Shown one piece after another: positions 47,942-56,804 of a stretch of DNA of 64,000 nt. The position numbers were made by a program, and so were the translations under genes. Positions within the stretch are counted from its first letter, which is position 1; every line of letters starts with the position of its first letter. Source of the stretch: Rhizobiales bacterium Ga0077548 (GTDB lineage Bacteria > Pseudomonadota > Alphaproteobacteria > Rhizobiales > Xanthobacteraceae); contig LNEZ01000078.1 in the NCBI GenBank assembly GCA_001464215.1, forward strand, positions 56,665 through 120,664, read 5' to 3'. The notes beneath the pieces are model-generated. The model was not told the origin of the DNA. It made no database searches and worked only from the letters and a program-made list of their open reading frames with translations.

Positions 47942-48236
47942 TTCTTTGAAACCGGTTGTTGCAGCGGCGGTGATGTCAATCACGCTCGCCGCCTGCTCGG
48001 ATATCTATTACGACCGGCGCGAAGCGATCCATATTTCGCACGGCAATGCGAACGCGAGTAATATCGCGGTGCAGACCATCGACCCGTGGCCGCGCTATGC
48101 CGCGAACCGGAACATTCTGACCAATGGTGACAGAATTCAGCCGGCGATCCAGCGCTACAAGGAAGGCAAAGTGACCCCGCCGAAGGGACTCGGCACGAGC
48201 TCGGTCGAGTTCACGGCAAGCCCTGCGGATAAATAA
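47931..48236 (+). CDS. short CpaD-like pilus lipoprotein
   Basis: A 101-residue predicted lipoprotein with signal VVAAAVMSITLAAC and lipobox cysteine at LAAC. IQTIDPWP-like (VQTIDPWPRYAANRNI) and GDRIQPAIQRYKEGKVTPP segments occur in small proteins between cpaC and cpaE in Hyphomicrobiales. Caulobacter CpaD is about twice as long, so this is a reduced version of the secretin pilotin-like partner or a functional substitute. It overlaps cpaC and is followed by a terminator. Confidence 0.8.
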   Translation: MRSNSLKPVVAAAVMSITLAACSDIYYDRREAIHISHGNANASNIAVQTIDPWPRYAANRNILTNGDRIQPAIQRYKEGKVTPPKGLGTSSVEFTASPADK

Positions 48237-48272
48237 ACGCTCTCGCGATCGTAAAAAAGCACACAAGAATAT

Positions 48273-48311
48273 GGCCCCGTCCGCAGTTGTTGCGGGCGGG
48301 GCCTTTCGTTT
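48273..48311 (+). terminator. Intrinsic terminator after the cpaB-cpaC-lipoprotein group
   Basis: GGCCCCGTCCGCA pairs with TGCGGGCGGGGCC through a 13-bp stem with one G-U pair and a 5-nt loop, followed by TTTCGTTT. It separates cpaB-cpaC from cpaE-tadC, so the pilus locus probably has two transcription units. Confidence 0.75.
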
Positions 48312-48457
48312 CGCGAGCGTAAGCACAATCGATAAAGTTCTATTCAATTCAATCGAGCAATTTCATTTGGCCGAAAGGCGGCTGCTGTACAACTTTCCCG
48401 ATAAAATAAGACCGTGAAAACATCGCGGAATAGGCCGGGGAATTGGCGGACGCAGGC

Positions 48458-49654
48458 ATGAACGATCAGGGCAGAAAAGGCGGCACGACGCACGTCGTCA
48501 TCATCTCGTCGGATAAGCAATTCCGGCAGATGGTCGAAACCACGTTTGCGTCGCAGCTTCAGATATCGCTCGACATACTGGACGGCGATCTGACCCAAAT
48601 CGAGGCTATGCCGGAAGGCGCGGCCGTCGTCATCGTCGATCTTGACGCCTCCAACGAAGCGCAGGTTGCAGCACTCTCCCGCATGACGTCGAAGCCGGGC
48701 AGTGCGCCGGCTGTGGTTGTCACGCAGCTCTTTGACGAAACCGTTGCGCGCCGCCTCCTGCAAATTCGCGTTGCCGATTTTCTTGTGAAGCCGGTCGCAC
48801 CGATCGAGCTTGTGCGCGCCTGCGCGCGGGCGGCGAAGAAGCCGGCTGCTGGAGAGGTTTCGGCGGAAGCAGAGATTTTCACGTTTCTCCCTTCTGCGGG
48901 CGGCGTCGGCGTTACCTCGATTGCCATTCAGTCGGCGCTCTTGTTGCAGGGCTCTACCCGCGGCGGGTCTTCGACCTGTCTTGTGGACCTCGATTTTCAG
49001 CACGGCGCGGTCGCGGATTATCTCGATATCGAGCCGCGTCTCGACTTGAGCGAGATCGAACCGCGCCCGGAACGCCTAGACCGCCATCTCCTGGAAGTCA
49101 TGCTGACGCAGCATTCATCGGGCCTTTCGGTAATCGCGGCACCTAATCGCCCGGCGGAAATGCGCTCGTTCGATCCGGTGATGGTCACGCGGCTCCTGGA
49201 CCTCGTATCGTCGCACTTCCGCTATGTCGTGATCGATATGCCGCGCACTTGGTTCCCGTGGACCGACAGCGTGCTCTTGGGATCGAACAAACTCTTCATC
49301 GTGAGTGAAATGACGATTCCGGGTCTTCGCCACGCGAAGAAGCTCGTGTCCGCGATTGGCGAGCGCCTTGGCGAAAGCGCGAACCCCCAAGTGATCGTGA
49401 ACCGTTTCGAGTCGCGTATGTTCGCAGCCGGCTTGAGCCTCGCGGATATCCAGAGCGCGTTGGGTGGCGCTTTTGCCGGCTCGCTGCCGAACAACTTCCG
49501 CGTTGTCCGCGAAGCGATCGACCGCGGCATTCCGCTCGAAGAAGTGAAGCCGGGCAACAACGTCGTGCTTGCGCTGAAGAAGCTGATCCTTCCGGCGGCA
49601 AAGGACGCGAAACAAACTGGCGCGCTTTCGCGCCTCTTCAAGAAGGCGGGATGA
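48458..49654 (+). CDS. cpaE: Tad pilus localisation ATPase-like protein CpaE (TadZ)
   Basis: A 398-residue TadZ/CpaE protein that positions the pilus machine at the pole. The first 120 residues are receiver-like (THVVIISSDKQFRQMVE and VVIVDLDASNEAQVAALSR) without a full phosphorylation site. The ParA/MinD-like domain has SAGGVGVTSIA where active ATPases have a lysine-containing KGGVGKT loop, so ATP hydrolysis is doubtful. ATG chosen with GGCGGA upstream; a TTG 15 nt earlier is possible. Overlaps cpaF by ATGA. Confidence 0.9.
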   Translation: MNDQGRKGGTTHVVIISSDKQFRQMVETTFASQLQISLDILDGDLTQIEAMPEGAAVVIVDLDASNEAQVAALSRMTSKPGSAPAVVVTQLFDETVARRLLQIRVADFLVKPVAPIELVRACARAAKKPAAGEVSAEAEIFTFLPSAGGVGVTSIAIQSALLLQGSTRGGSSTCLVDLDFQHGAVADYLDIEPRLDLSEIEPRPERLDRHLLEVMLTQHSSGLSVIAAPNRPAEMRSFDPVMVTRLLDLVSSHFRYVVIDMPRTWFPWTDSVLLGSNKLFIVSEMTIPGLRHAKKLVSAIGERLGESANPQVIVNRFESRMFAAGLSLADIQSALGGAFAGSLPNNFRVVREAIDRGIPLEEVKPGNNVVLALKKLILPAAKDAKQTGALSRLFKKAG

Positions 49655-51084
49655 GATCGATGGCCGTACTCGGACGCTTCAGCGCACGCAATACCACCCC
49701 GGCTCCTGCAACCTTGCCGGTGGTCGAAGCGCCGCGTCTCGAGCCCTCGCTTCTGGAAAATCTCGCCAACACCCCCGAGCCGGAGCCCGCAGGCGCCGGC
49801 AACCTTCTGCTCACGAGCAAGATGCTGGACGCGAAAGTGCGTCTGCATCGCAAGGTGATCGAGGAGTTCAATCTTTCCGCGATGGACAAGCTGCCGGAGG
49901 AAGAAGTCCGCCGGCAGGTCTACAACATGGTCTCGCAGTTCACGAAGGCCGAGCGCATTGCATTGAACGGAAATGAGCTTGATGAATTCGTTAGCGAGAT
50001 CATCGACGAGATGACCGGTCTCGGTCCGATCGAACCGCTTCTGAAAGACCCGACCATCAACGATATTCTGATCAACGGCCCCGAATGCGTCTTCGTCGAG
50101 CGTTTGGGTATGCTGGAAGCGACCCCGGTACGTTTTAAGGACGAACCGCATCTTCTGCGCATCGTGAACAAGATCGTGTCCGCGGTCGGCCGCCGCGTGG
50201 ATGAATCGCATCCGCTTTGCGACGCGCGCTTGCTAGACGGCTCGCGTGTTAACGTCGCGATTCGTCCGATCGCGGTCGACGGTCCGCTGGTCTCGATCCG
50301 TAAGTTTTCCAAGAAGCCGTTCAACCTGAACAAGCTCATCGACATCGGCGCGATCCGCCCGCCGATGGCGGAAGTACTGGCCGCCGCCGTAAAGGCACGC
50401 GTTACACTCCTGATTTCCGGCGGTACCGGTTCGGGCAAGACCACGATGCTGAACGCGCTGTCTGCTTTTATTTCTGAACGGGAACGCCTCGTTACCATCG
50501 AAGACGCCGCCGAATTGCAGCTTCAGCAGCCGCACGTCGGCCGTATGGAAACGCGGCCGCCGAATATCGAAGGCAAGGGTGAAATCCGCCAGCGCGAACT
50601 CGTGAAGAACGCGCTGCGTATGCGCCCCGACCGCATCATCCTCGGCGAGTGCCGCGGTGAAGAAGCCTTCGATATGTTGCAGGCGATGAACACCGGCCAC
50701 GAAGGGTCGATGGCCACGATCCACGCCAACGCGCCGCGTGAGGCAATTTCGCGTCTCGAGCAGATGATCGGCATGGCCGGGATGCCGATGACGATCGCCA
50801 GCGTCCGCGGCCAGATTGCTTCCGCCGTGCGCATGATCGTCCAGTTGCAGCGTATGTCGGATGGCAAACGTAAGGTGACGAGTATCGCCGAAATCACCGG
50901 CATGGAAGGCGACATCCTGCAAATGCAGGAAATCTATAAATACGTGCGCACCGGCACCGCTGCTGACGGCACGGTCGAGGGTCACTTCCAGGCGACCGGC
51001 GTACGCCCGCGCTTCCTCGCCGACCTGATCGCGCGCGGCATTAACATTCCCGGCGCCTATTTCGATCCCGCACAGGCTTTGTGA
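49651..51084 (+). CDS. cpaF: Tad pilus assembly ATPase CpaF (TadA)
   Basis: A 477-residue secretion ATPase of the GspE/VirB11 type powering pilus assembly. Walker A is [11 protein letters not shown], Walker B region [23 protein letters not shown], and the His-box [35 protein letters not shown] is the family's N-terminal landmark. Starts within the cpaE stop (ATGA) and overlaps tadB at its end (GTGA). Confidence 0.95.
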   Translation: MRSMAVLGRFSARNTTPAPATLPVVEAPRLEPSLLENLANTPEPEPAGAGNLLLTSKMLDAKVRLHRKVIEEFNLSAMDKLPEEEVRRQVYNMVSQFTKAERIALNGNELDEFVSEIIDEMTGLGPIEPLLKDPTINDILINGPECVFVERLGMLEATPVRFKDEPHLLRIVNKIVSAVGRRVDESHPLCDARLLDGSRVNVAIRPIAVDGPLVSIRKFSKKPFNLNKLIDIGAIRPPMAEVLAAAVKARVTLLISGGTGSGKTTMLNALSAFISERERLVTIEDAAELQLQQPHVGRMETRPPNIEGKGEIRQRELVKNALRMRPDRIILGECRGEEAFDMLQAMNTGHEGSMATIHANAPREAISRLEQMIGMAGMPMTIASVRGQIASAVRMIVQLQRMSDGKRKVTSIAEITGMEGDILQMQEIYKYVRTGTAADGTVEGHFQATGVRPRFLADLIARGINIPGAYFDPAQAL

Positions 51085-52058
51085 CCGCGATGCCGTTCGA
51101 AATCGATCAGCTTCATCTCTTTTATTTTCTGGCGGCGGTTTCCGCGATTCTGGTCGCGGAAGCGGCTTATCTTTTTTTCTACAACAAGGCATCCTATCGC
51201 AGTCAGCTCAATCGCCGCCTGCGGCTGATGAAGAACCAGCCGAACCGCGAGCAGATACTCGTGCAGCTCCGCCGCGAGCGCTCGCTGACCGCGGCAGGCA
51301 CTTATTCAAGCGCTTTCACATCGCTCAATCGCCTTGTCTTGCAATCTGGCCTGAAGCTATCGGTCGGCAAGCTGCTGATCATCTGCGCATTTATCTTCTT
51401 GTTCTCCTTCATTGTTATCTGGATGTTGCGCGATAACCTCATGCACGCCTTGCTTGGCGCGGCATTCTGCTCGACGTTCGTCCCGATCACCGCATTGCGC
51501 ATGAAGCGCGGAAAACGTCATAAGGCATTTGGCGCGCAGTTTCCCGATGCGATCGATATCATTGTCCGAAGCCTGAAGGCGGGCCATCCGGTTCCGGTCG
51601 CAATCTCGATGGTCGCGCGTGAAATGCCGGACCCCATCGGCTCCGAGTTCGGCATGGTTTCCGACGAAGTGACCTATGGCGCGGATCTCGAAACCGCGAT
51701 GCGCAATCTCTATTTTCGCGTCGGCCAGGACGATCTTCCGCTATTTGTCACCGCGGTCGCCATTCAGGGTTCGACCGGCGGCAATTTGAGCGAAATTCTG
51801 CAAAACCTTTCCGCGATCATCCGCCTGCGTTTCAAGATGCGGCGCAAGGTGAAAGCGCTCGCGGCTGAAGGCAAATACTCGGCGATCATTCTTTCCGGTC
51901 TGCCGATTGCGATGTTTTCGATCCTGCAAACCATGACGCCGGATTTCTACGGCAAAATCTGGCACGTCGACTTCACCAAGGTCGTGCTCGCTTGTGCAGG
52001 CGCCTGGATGCTGACGGGGAACTACATCATGTGGCGCCTCGTGAACTTCAGGATTTGA
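51081..52058 (+). CDS. tadB: Tad pilus inner-membrane platform protein TadB
   Basis: A 325-residue T2SSF-domain protein with an N-terminal hydrophobic segment, two central ones (LLIICAFIFLFSFIVIWML) and two C-terminal ones. QFPDAIDIIVRSLKAGHPVPVAISMVAREMPDPIG and AIQGSTGGNLSEILQNLS are TadB signatures. GTG start coupled to cpaF; 4 nt separate it from tadC. Confidence 0.93.
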   Translation: MTAMPFEIDQLHLFYFLAAVSAILVAEAAYLFFYNKASYRSQLNRRLRLMKNQPNREQILVQLRRERSLTAAGTYSSAFTSLNRLVLQSGLKLSVGKLLIICAFIFLFSFIVIWMLRDNLMHALLGAAFCSTFVPITALRMKRGKRHKAFGAQFPDAIDIIVRSLKAGHPVPVAISMVAREMPDPIGSEFGMVSDEVTYGADLETAMRNLYFRVGQDDLPLFVTAVAIQGSTGGNLSEILQNLSAIIRLRFKMRRKVKALAAEGKYSAIILSGLPIAMFSILQTMTPDFYGKIWHVDFTKVVLACAGAWMLTGNYIMWRLVNFRI

Positions 52059-52062
52059 CGCG

Positions 52063-53043
52063 ATGGACTCGATCTATTCCACGCTCGCGCTGCTGGTAGG
52101 GGGCAACCCGGTAACGCTCGTCAGCGCGTTGATCTTCTTTGCGACCGCGGCGCTTTCGCTTGGCATCATGTCGGTGGTTCGTAACCGCGCGGAGCTGAAG
52201 CGCCGCGCCGCTGCGATTACCGTCGATGTGCCGGGCCGCGTGAACGATGCAAAAGACAACCGCTCGCTTCGTTTCGCGAGCATTTCCGCCGCGCAAAAGC
52301 TGATCGAATATACCACTAAGCACTACGCGTCGTCGGACGATGCGAACATGAAAGTGCTTCGCCGCCGCCTGATCGAAGCCGGGATTCTCGATCCGCGCGC
52401 GCCGGGCTTCTTCTTCATTCTCCGGACGATCCTTGCGATCTGTTTTGCGGCAATCGCGATGCCGCTCGTGCCGACGATGCTGCCTGGCCTGACGCCGAGC
52501 TGGTTCTGGATGTGCGTGCTCTGCGCGGGAATGATGGGTTACATGACGCCGAGCCTCGCGCTCGATCGCCGCATCAAGAAGCGCCAGAACGAGCACCGCG
52601 CCGGCTTTCCGGACTTCATGGATCTTCTGGTCGTCTGCGCCGATGCGGGTCTGTCGATGGAAGCGGCACTCGATCGCGTCGGCCGTGAGCTTTCCGACTC
52701 TTATCCGTCGCTCAGCGCCAACATTCACATGGCGACACTTGAAATCCGGGCGGGCCGGACCTTGGGTGAGGCACTCGAGCATCTCGCGGACCGCCTCGGC
52801 CTTGAAGAGGCCCGCGCGTTTGCGACGCTTTTGCAGCAGTCGGCGGAGTTGGGATCGAGCCTGACCGACGCGCTTCGCGTCTATTCCGACGATATGCGCC
52901 ACAAGCGCCTGTCGACCGCGGAAGAGAAGGCTTACAGCCTTCCCGCGAAGCTTTCGGTACCGCTCGTGCTCTGCATTTTCCCGGTGCTGGTCGTTGTCAC
53001 CATGCTGCCCGCGTATATCCGCGTGAAATTCGGCCCGTTTTAA
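52063..53043 (+). CDS. tadC: Tad pilus inner-membrane platform protein TadC
   Basis: A 326-residue T2SSF-domain protein paired with TadB. DFMDLLVVCADAGLSMEAALDRVGREL and FATLLQQSAELGSSLTDALRVYSDDMRHKR are TadC landmarks, with a C-terminal membrane helix (LVLCIFPVLVVVTMLP). Last certain gene of the cpaE-cpaF-tadB-tadC unit. Confidence 0.93.
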   Translation: MDSIYSTLALLVGGNPVTLVSALIFFATAALSLGIMSVVRNRAELKRRAAAITVDVPGRVNDAKDNRSLRFASISAAQKLIEYTTKHYASSDDANMKVLRRRLIEAGILDPRAPGFFFILRTILAICFAAIAMPLVPTMLPGLTPSWFWMCVLCAGMMGYMTPSLALDRRIKKRQNEHRAGFPDFMDLLVVCADAGLSMEAALDRVGRELSDSYPSLSANIHMATLEIRAGRTLGEALEHLADRLGLEEARAFATLLQQSAELGSSLTDALRVYSDDMRHKRLSTAEEKAYSLPAKLSVPLVLCIFPVLVVVTMLPAYIRVKFGPF

Positions 53044-53176
53044 CGAGGTTTGCCCCGCAATGGTTTGTTTACCCCCCGCTTTTAGGCTGGTTCCTGTGAG
53101 GGTCCGTTCAGGATCGCCGCATCGTGGCGCTCCGGCGCGAAGCGCGTATCGCTTCGATACTCCGGGTTGTTTGTAT

Positions 53177-53800
53177 ATGCGTATTGTAGCTGCGCGTTCG
53201 GTCCTCTTTGCAGCGTTCATCGCGTTGACACTTGCTGGCTGCAAGACCGACGGCTCCTTCGATCTTTTTGGCGCCAATGAACAGCCCGCACCTAATGCGA
53301 ATGTCGCACTGGATCAGCCGCCCGCGAACAGTTTTGAGGAACAGCCGCTTGCGCCGCCGCCGGTCGCAGAGCAGCAGCCCGTATACAACAACCCGCTGAA
53401 CAACACGCCGCGCGGTGAAGCGCTGGCCGGCAACAATCCGGCCGACGACATCAAGCTCGGGAAGAAGCACTATCGCGAGCAGAATTTCGGTCTTGCAGAG
53501 CGCCACTTCCGCCGCGCCGTCGAGGCGGTGCCGCAGAACGCCGAAGCCTGGATGGGTCTTGCCGCTTCCTATGACAAGCTGCGCCGTTTCGATCTCGCCG
53601 ACCGCGCCTATAGCCAGGCTTTTGCGATCCGTGGCCCGACCGCGGAGTTGCTGAACAATCACGGCTATTCGTTCATTCTACGCGGCGACTACAAGAACGC
53701 GCGCATCAAACTCGCGGAAGCGAAGTCGAAAGACCCGAACAGCAAATACATTCAGAACAATATCGACCTTCTGGAAGATTCGGTTCGCAACGCGCGCTAG
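53177..53800 (+). CDS. tadD: TadD-like TPR lipoprotein
   Basis: A 207-residue lipoprotein. Signal SVLFAAFIALTLAGC ends in a lipobox; a Pro/Gln/Asn-rich linker (about 25-85) is followed by two or three TPR units (GLAERHFRRAVEAVPQNAEAWMGLAASYDKL and LLNNHGYSFILRGDYKNARIKLAEAK). The start at MRIVAARSV follows from the signal peptide; 39 codons of the longest frame are discarded. Position after tadC fits TadD, which aids pilus secretin assembly. Confidence 0.85.
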   Translation: MRIVAARSVLFAAFIALTLAGCKTDGSFDLFGANEQPAPNANVALDQPPANSFEEQPLAPPPVAEQQPVYNNPLNNTPRGEALAGNNPADDIKLGKKHYREQNFGLAERHFRRAVEAVPQNAEAWMGLAASYDKLRRFDLADRAYSQAFAIRGPTAELLNNHGYSFILRGDYKNARIKLAEAKSKDPNSKYIQNNIDLLEDSVRNAR

Positions 53801-53814
53801 CGCGCAAATAAAAA

Positions 53815-54795
53815 TTACCGCGCGACGATCGGCTGCGCCTTCAGGGCAGGCTCTTTCACGGCAACGCCCGGAAATTCCGAACCTTCTTCAAACCATGATT
53901 GCGGGGCGGGGTGCCCCCAGAGCGTTTGCCGCTGCGGGTCGCGCAAGGTCCAGCGGATCGGCGCATGATCGGGGTCGGCGGTCAGATAGTCGCTCGTGAA
54001 CAGTTCGATGCGGTGACCGTCCGGATCGCGCACATATAAGAAGAATGCGTTGGAGATGCCGTGGCGGCCAGGCCCACGCTCCATTTTTTTCAAAAATCCA
54101 GTCGTCGCCATCACGTCGCAGATGTTGAGAATGTCCATCGGCGTCGCGGTCCAGACGCCGATGTGGTGCAGCTTCGGCCCATAGCCGTTCGTGAAGGCAA
54201 GGTCGTGGACATTGCCTTTCCTGTGCATCCACACCGCCCAGAGCTTTGGATCGGCGTCCTCGGTCTCGGTATACTCCGTCGCGCGGAAGCCGAGCGAGGT
54301 ATAAAAATCGACGCTCGCCTGTACGTCCGGCGTGAAGCAGTTGACGTGATCGATGCGCTGGATGCGTGCGCCGCGGTGCTCGCCGTACTTCTGTAGAAGC
54401 GAATTCGCCTGATCCATCGAATAATAGAATTCGAGTGGCATCCCGAGCGGGTCGTTTGCGTGCAGCGTACGGCCTTGATGCGGAATCTCCACGAACTTCG
54501 CAGGCAGGCCTTTCTGTTCGAACCAGTGCTTCGCGCGATCCAGGTCTTCCTCGCTGCCGATCTTGAAGCCCAGCGCGCGTGCTTTCGCATCCGCTTTCTT
54601 CAGAATGATCGAGTGGTGATTACGCTCCTCGATCGCACGCAAATGCAATGCGTCTTTATAAGTCGCGCTCACTGCGTAACCGAGGCAATCGACGTAGAAC
54701 GCGCGCGACCGCTCGAGATCGGAAACGCCAAACTCGACGTGAGAGACGCGCACGACATTAAAGGGAGGATTAAAAACCGCTTTCGGAATGGGCAT
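53815..54795 (-). CDS. hpaD: homoprotocatechuate (3,4-dihydroxyphenylacetate) 2,3-dioxygenase
   Basis: A 326-residue type I extradiol dioxygenase with two VOC modules. Predicted metal ligands are His150 (RIDHVN), His211 (KLHHIGVW) and Glu264 (RIELFTSD), and His197 (NVHDLAF) corresponds to the acid/base His200 of known enzymes. It cleaves homoprotocatechuate to 5-carboxymethyl-2-hydroxymuconate semialdehyde. The start at MPIPKAVFNPP removes 60 implausible residues. Last gene of hpaF-hpaE-hpaD. Confidence 0.92.
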   Translation of the reverse strand: MPIPKAVFNPPFNVVRVSHVEFGVSDLERSRAFYVDCLGYAVSATYKDALHLRAIEERNHHSIILKKADAKARALGFKIGSEEDLDRAKHWFEQKGLPAKFVEIPHQGRTLHANDPLGMPLEFYYSMDQANSLLQKYGEHRGARIQRIDHVNCFTPDVQASVDFYTSLGFRATEYTETEDADPKLWAVWMHRKGNVHDLAFTNGYGPKLHHIGVWTATPMDILNICDVMATTGFLKKMERGPGRHGISNAFFLYVRDPDGHRIELFTSDYLTADPDHAPIRWTLRDPQRQTLWGHPAPQSWFEEGSEFPGVAVKEPALKAQPIVAR

Positions 54796-54809
54796 CGCTA
54801 TTCTGACCT

Positions 54810-56318
54810 TCAAACACCGAGACGGGAAATCTTGTGATCGCCGAGCGCGATCGCGATGTTTTTTGTTTCCATGTAGAAATCGAAGCTGTAATCGCCGCCG
54901 TCGCGGCCGATGCCCGACGACTTCACGCCGCCGAACGGCGCTGGCAAGTGCCGCACGTTTTCCGAGTTCACCCAAACCATGCCGGCTTCGACCGCTTGTG
55001 CCACGCGGTGCGCGCGGCCTACATCGCGGGTCCAGATGTAAGCGGTGAGGCCGTAGCGCACATCGTTTGCGATTGAGAGCGCTTCCTGCTCGTCCGCGAA
55101 CGGGATCATGGTGAGCACCGGCCCGAAGATTTCTTCCTGCGCGATTTTCATGTTGTTGTGAGCGCCGGTGAAAAGCGTCGGCTCGACATAGTTCTGGCCG
55201 AGCGAAGATGCGCCGCCACCTGCGGCAATTGTGGCGCCTTCCTGTTTCGCGGCATCCGCAAACGAAAGCACTTTCGCGACATGGCGCGGATGAATGAGCG
55301 GTCCGATCTCGGTCGCGGGGTCGAGCGGATGACCGAGCTTGATCTTCTTCACGCGCTCGGCGGCTTTTTCCGCGAACTCTTTATATATGGAGGCGTGAAC
55401 CAGCGCGCGGCTCGACGAAGTACAGCGCTCGCCGTTCAGGCTGTAAATCATGAAGAGCACCGCATCGAGCGCGCGGTCGAGATCGGCGTCTGCGAACACG
55501 ATCACGGGGTTTTTGCCGCCAAGCTCGAAGTGTACGCGCTTCAGGGTTTGCGAGCCTTGCGCCATGATTGCGCTCCCGGTGGTGGTCTCGCCGACAAAAC
55601 CGATCGCCTTGATGTCCGGATGTTCAGTCAATGCGCGGCCTGCGTCTTCGCCATAGCCATGCACTACGTTCAAGACGCCCGCGGGCAATCCGGCTTCGAG
55701 TGCGATCTCGGCAAGCAATGCGGCAGTCAATGGGCTCCACTCGGCGGGCTTGTGCACGACCGTGCAGCCGGCAGCGAGTGCTGGCGCAATCTTCCAGGTG
55801 GACAACATGAACGGCATATTCCAAGGCGTGATCACGCCGACAGGACCGATCGGCGCGCGCCTCGTATAATTGAGGTGAGTGTCCGTCGGCAGCGAAAGGC
55901 CGTCTGCGGCCTGAGGCGCGCGATCGGCATAAAAACGGAAATTTTCCGCGCCTCGCAACGCGGCCTTGCTCATGTAACGGATCGGCTGGCCCGTATCCAT
56001 GCATTCGACAAAAGCGATTTCTTCCGCGCGCGCTTCAATCGCGTCGGCAATCTTGTGCATCAGCTCACGGCGTTGTTCGCCCGTTGTCTTGCGCCAGGAC
56101 AGAAACGCGCGCTTCGCAGCCTTCGCAGCCTTGTCGATTTCGGCGCCAGTCCCGCGCGCGACTTTCGCAAGCGGTGAATTGTCGATGGGGGAAAGCGTTT
56201 CGAACGTCGTGCCTGTGCCGGCATCCGCTTTGCCGTCGATCAGATGCAGCAACGGCTTGTCCTTGAAACGCGCAAGATATTCTTGCGCGCGCGCGATGGA
56301 CTGCTCGAGTTTGCTCAC
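54810..56318 (-). CDS. hpaE: 5-carboxymethyl-2-hydroxymuconate semialdehyde dehydrogenase
   Basis: A 502-residue NAD aldehyde dehydrogenase. Glutamate in FELGGKNPVIVFADAD and nucleophile cysteine in NGERCTSSSRALV are both present, as is TPWNMPFMLSTWK. HpaE oxidises the ring-cleavage product of HpaD to 5-carboxymethyl-2-hydroxymuconate. Its start overlaps the hpaF stop by 4 nt, and hpaD follows within about 15 nt of its stop. Confidence 0.93.
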   Translation of the reverse strand: MSKLEQSIARAQEYLARFKDKPLLHLIDGKADAGTGTTFETLSPIDNSPLAKVARGTGAEIDKAAKAAKRAFLSWRKTTGEQRRELMHKIADAIEARAEEIAFVECMDTGQPIRYMSKAALRGAENFRFYADRAPQAADGLSLPTDTHLNYTRRAPIGPVGVITPWNMPFMLSTWKIAPALAAGCTVVHKPAEWSPLTAALLAEIALEAGLPAGVLNVVHGYGEDAGRALTEHPDIKAIGFVGETTTGSAIMAQGSQTLKRVHFELGGKNPVIVFADADLDRALDAVLFMIYSLNGERCTSSSRALVHASIYKEFAEKAAERVKKIKLGHPLDPATEIGPLIHPRHVAKVLSFADAAKQEGATIAAGGGASSLGQNYVEPTLFTGAHNNMKIAQEEIFGPVLTMIPFADEQEALSIANDVRYGLTAYIWTRDVGRAHRVAQAVEAGMVWVNSENVRHLPAPFGGVKSSGIGRDGGDYSFDFYMETKNIAIALGDHKISRLGV

Positions 56319-56710
56319 GCAGGGCCGCCTTTCGCGAGTTGCGTATGCAGGGAGTTCTTCTTGAAACTCATATTGTGATCGATTTCGCTAATTTCGACGG
56401 AAAGCGCGATACCGCGTTTCTTGTGCGCGTTTGCGAGCAGCGCATCGACCGCGGCAATCGTCGTGTTGCCGAGCCGTTCGCGGTCTTCGATCGGGCGGCC
56501 TTCGAGAATGTTCGCGCGCACGTGCAGAAACGCGTGTTCGGGATTGCCGTCCGCGATCTTGTAGATGTCGTGCTTGAGGGTGCGGACACGAATGCCGCCG
56601 ATCTTGAACAGACCCGAATCGACCGCGGATTTATGCACGGCGTCGACCACCGATCGCAGGTCGATGTCCGGCTCGAGATTGGCCGAGTACTCAATCACGA
56701 AATGGGGCAT
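56315..56710 (-). CDS. hpaF: 5-carboxymethyl-2-hydroxymuconate delta-isomerase
   Basis: A 131-residue CHMI-family enzyme of the tautomerase superfamily. MPHFVIEYSANLE gives the N-terminal proline after Met removal that acts as base, and FLHVRANILEGRP matches the conserved core. It isomerises 5-carboxymethyl-2-hydroxymuconate. First gene of the hpaFED operon and divergent from hpaG. Confidence 0.92.
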   Translation of the reverse strand: MPHFVIEYSANLEPDIDLRSVVDAVHKSAVDSGLFKIGGIRVRTLKHDIYKIADGNPEHAFLHVRANILEGRPIEDRERLGNTTIAAVDALLANAHKKRGIALSVEISEIDHNMSFKKNSLHTQLAKGGPA

Positions 56711-56748
56711 GGCGTTCGCAAGGACGGTTGACCCGCCTCGTCCATAAA

Positions 56749-56764
56749 CTTAATATGTTAAGTA
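56749..56764. promoter_or_regulatory. Candidate HpaR operator in the hpaF-hpaG divergent promoter
   Basis: ACTTAA-TATG-TTAAGT is a perfect 6-bp inverted repeat, AT-rich against a GC-rich background and about 40 bp from both starts. Size and base content suit MarR-family binding, and the MarR regulator is encoded in the same cluster. Confidence 0.55.
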
Positions 56765-56804
56765 TCAGGCGGGAGCCTCTCGCCGTCAAGCGGGAAGGTG
56801 CCTT

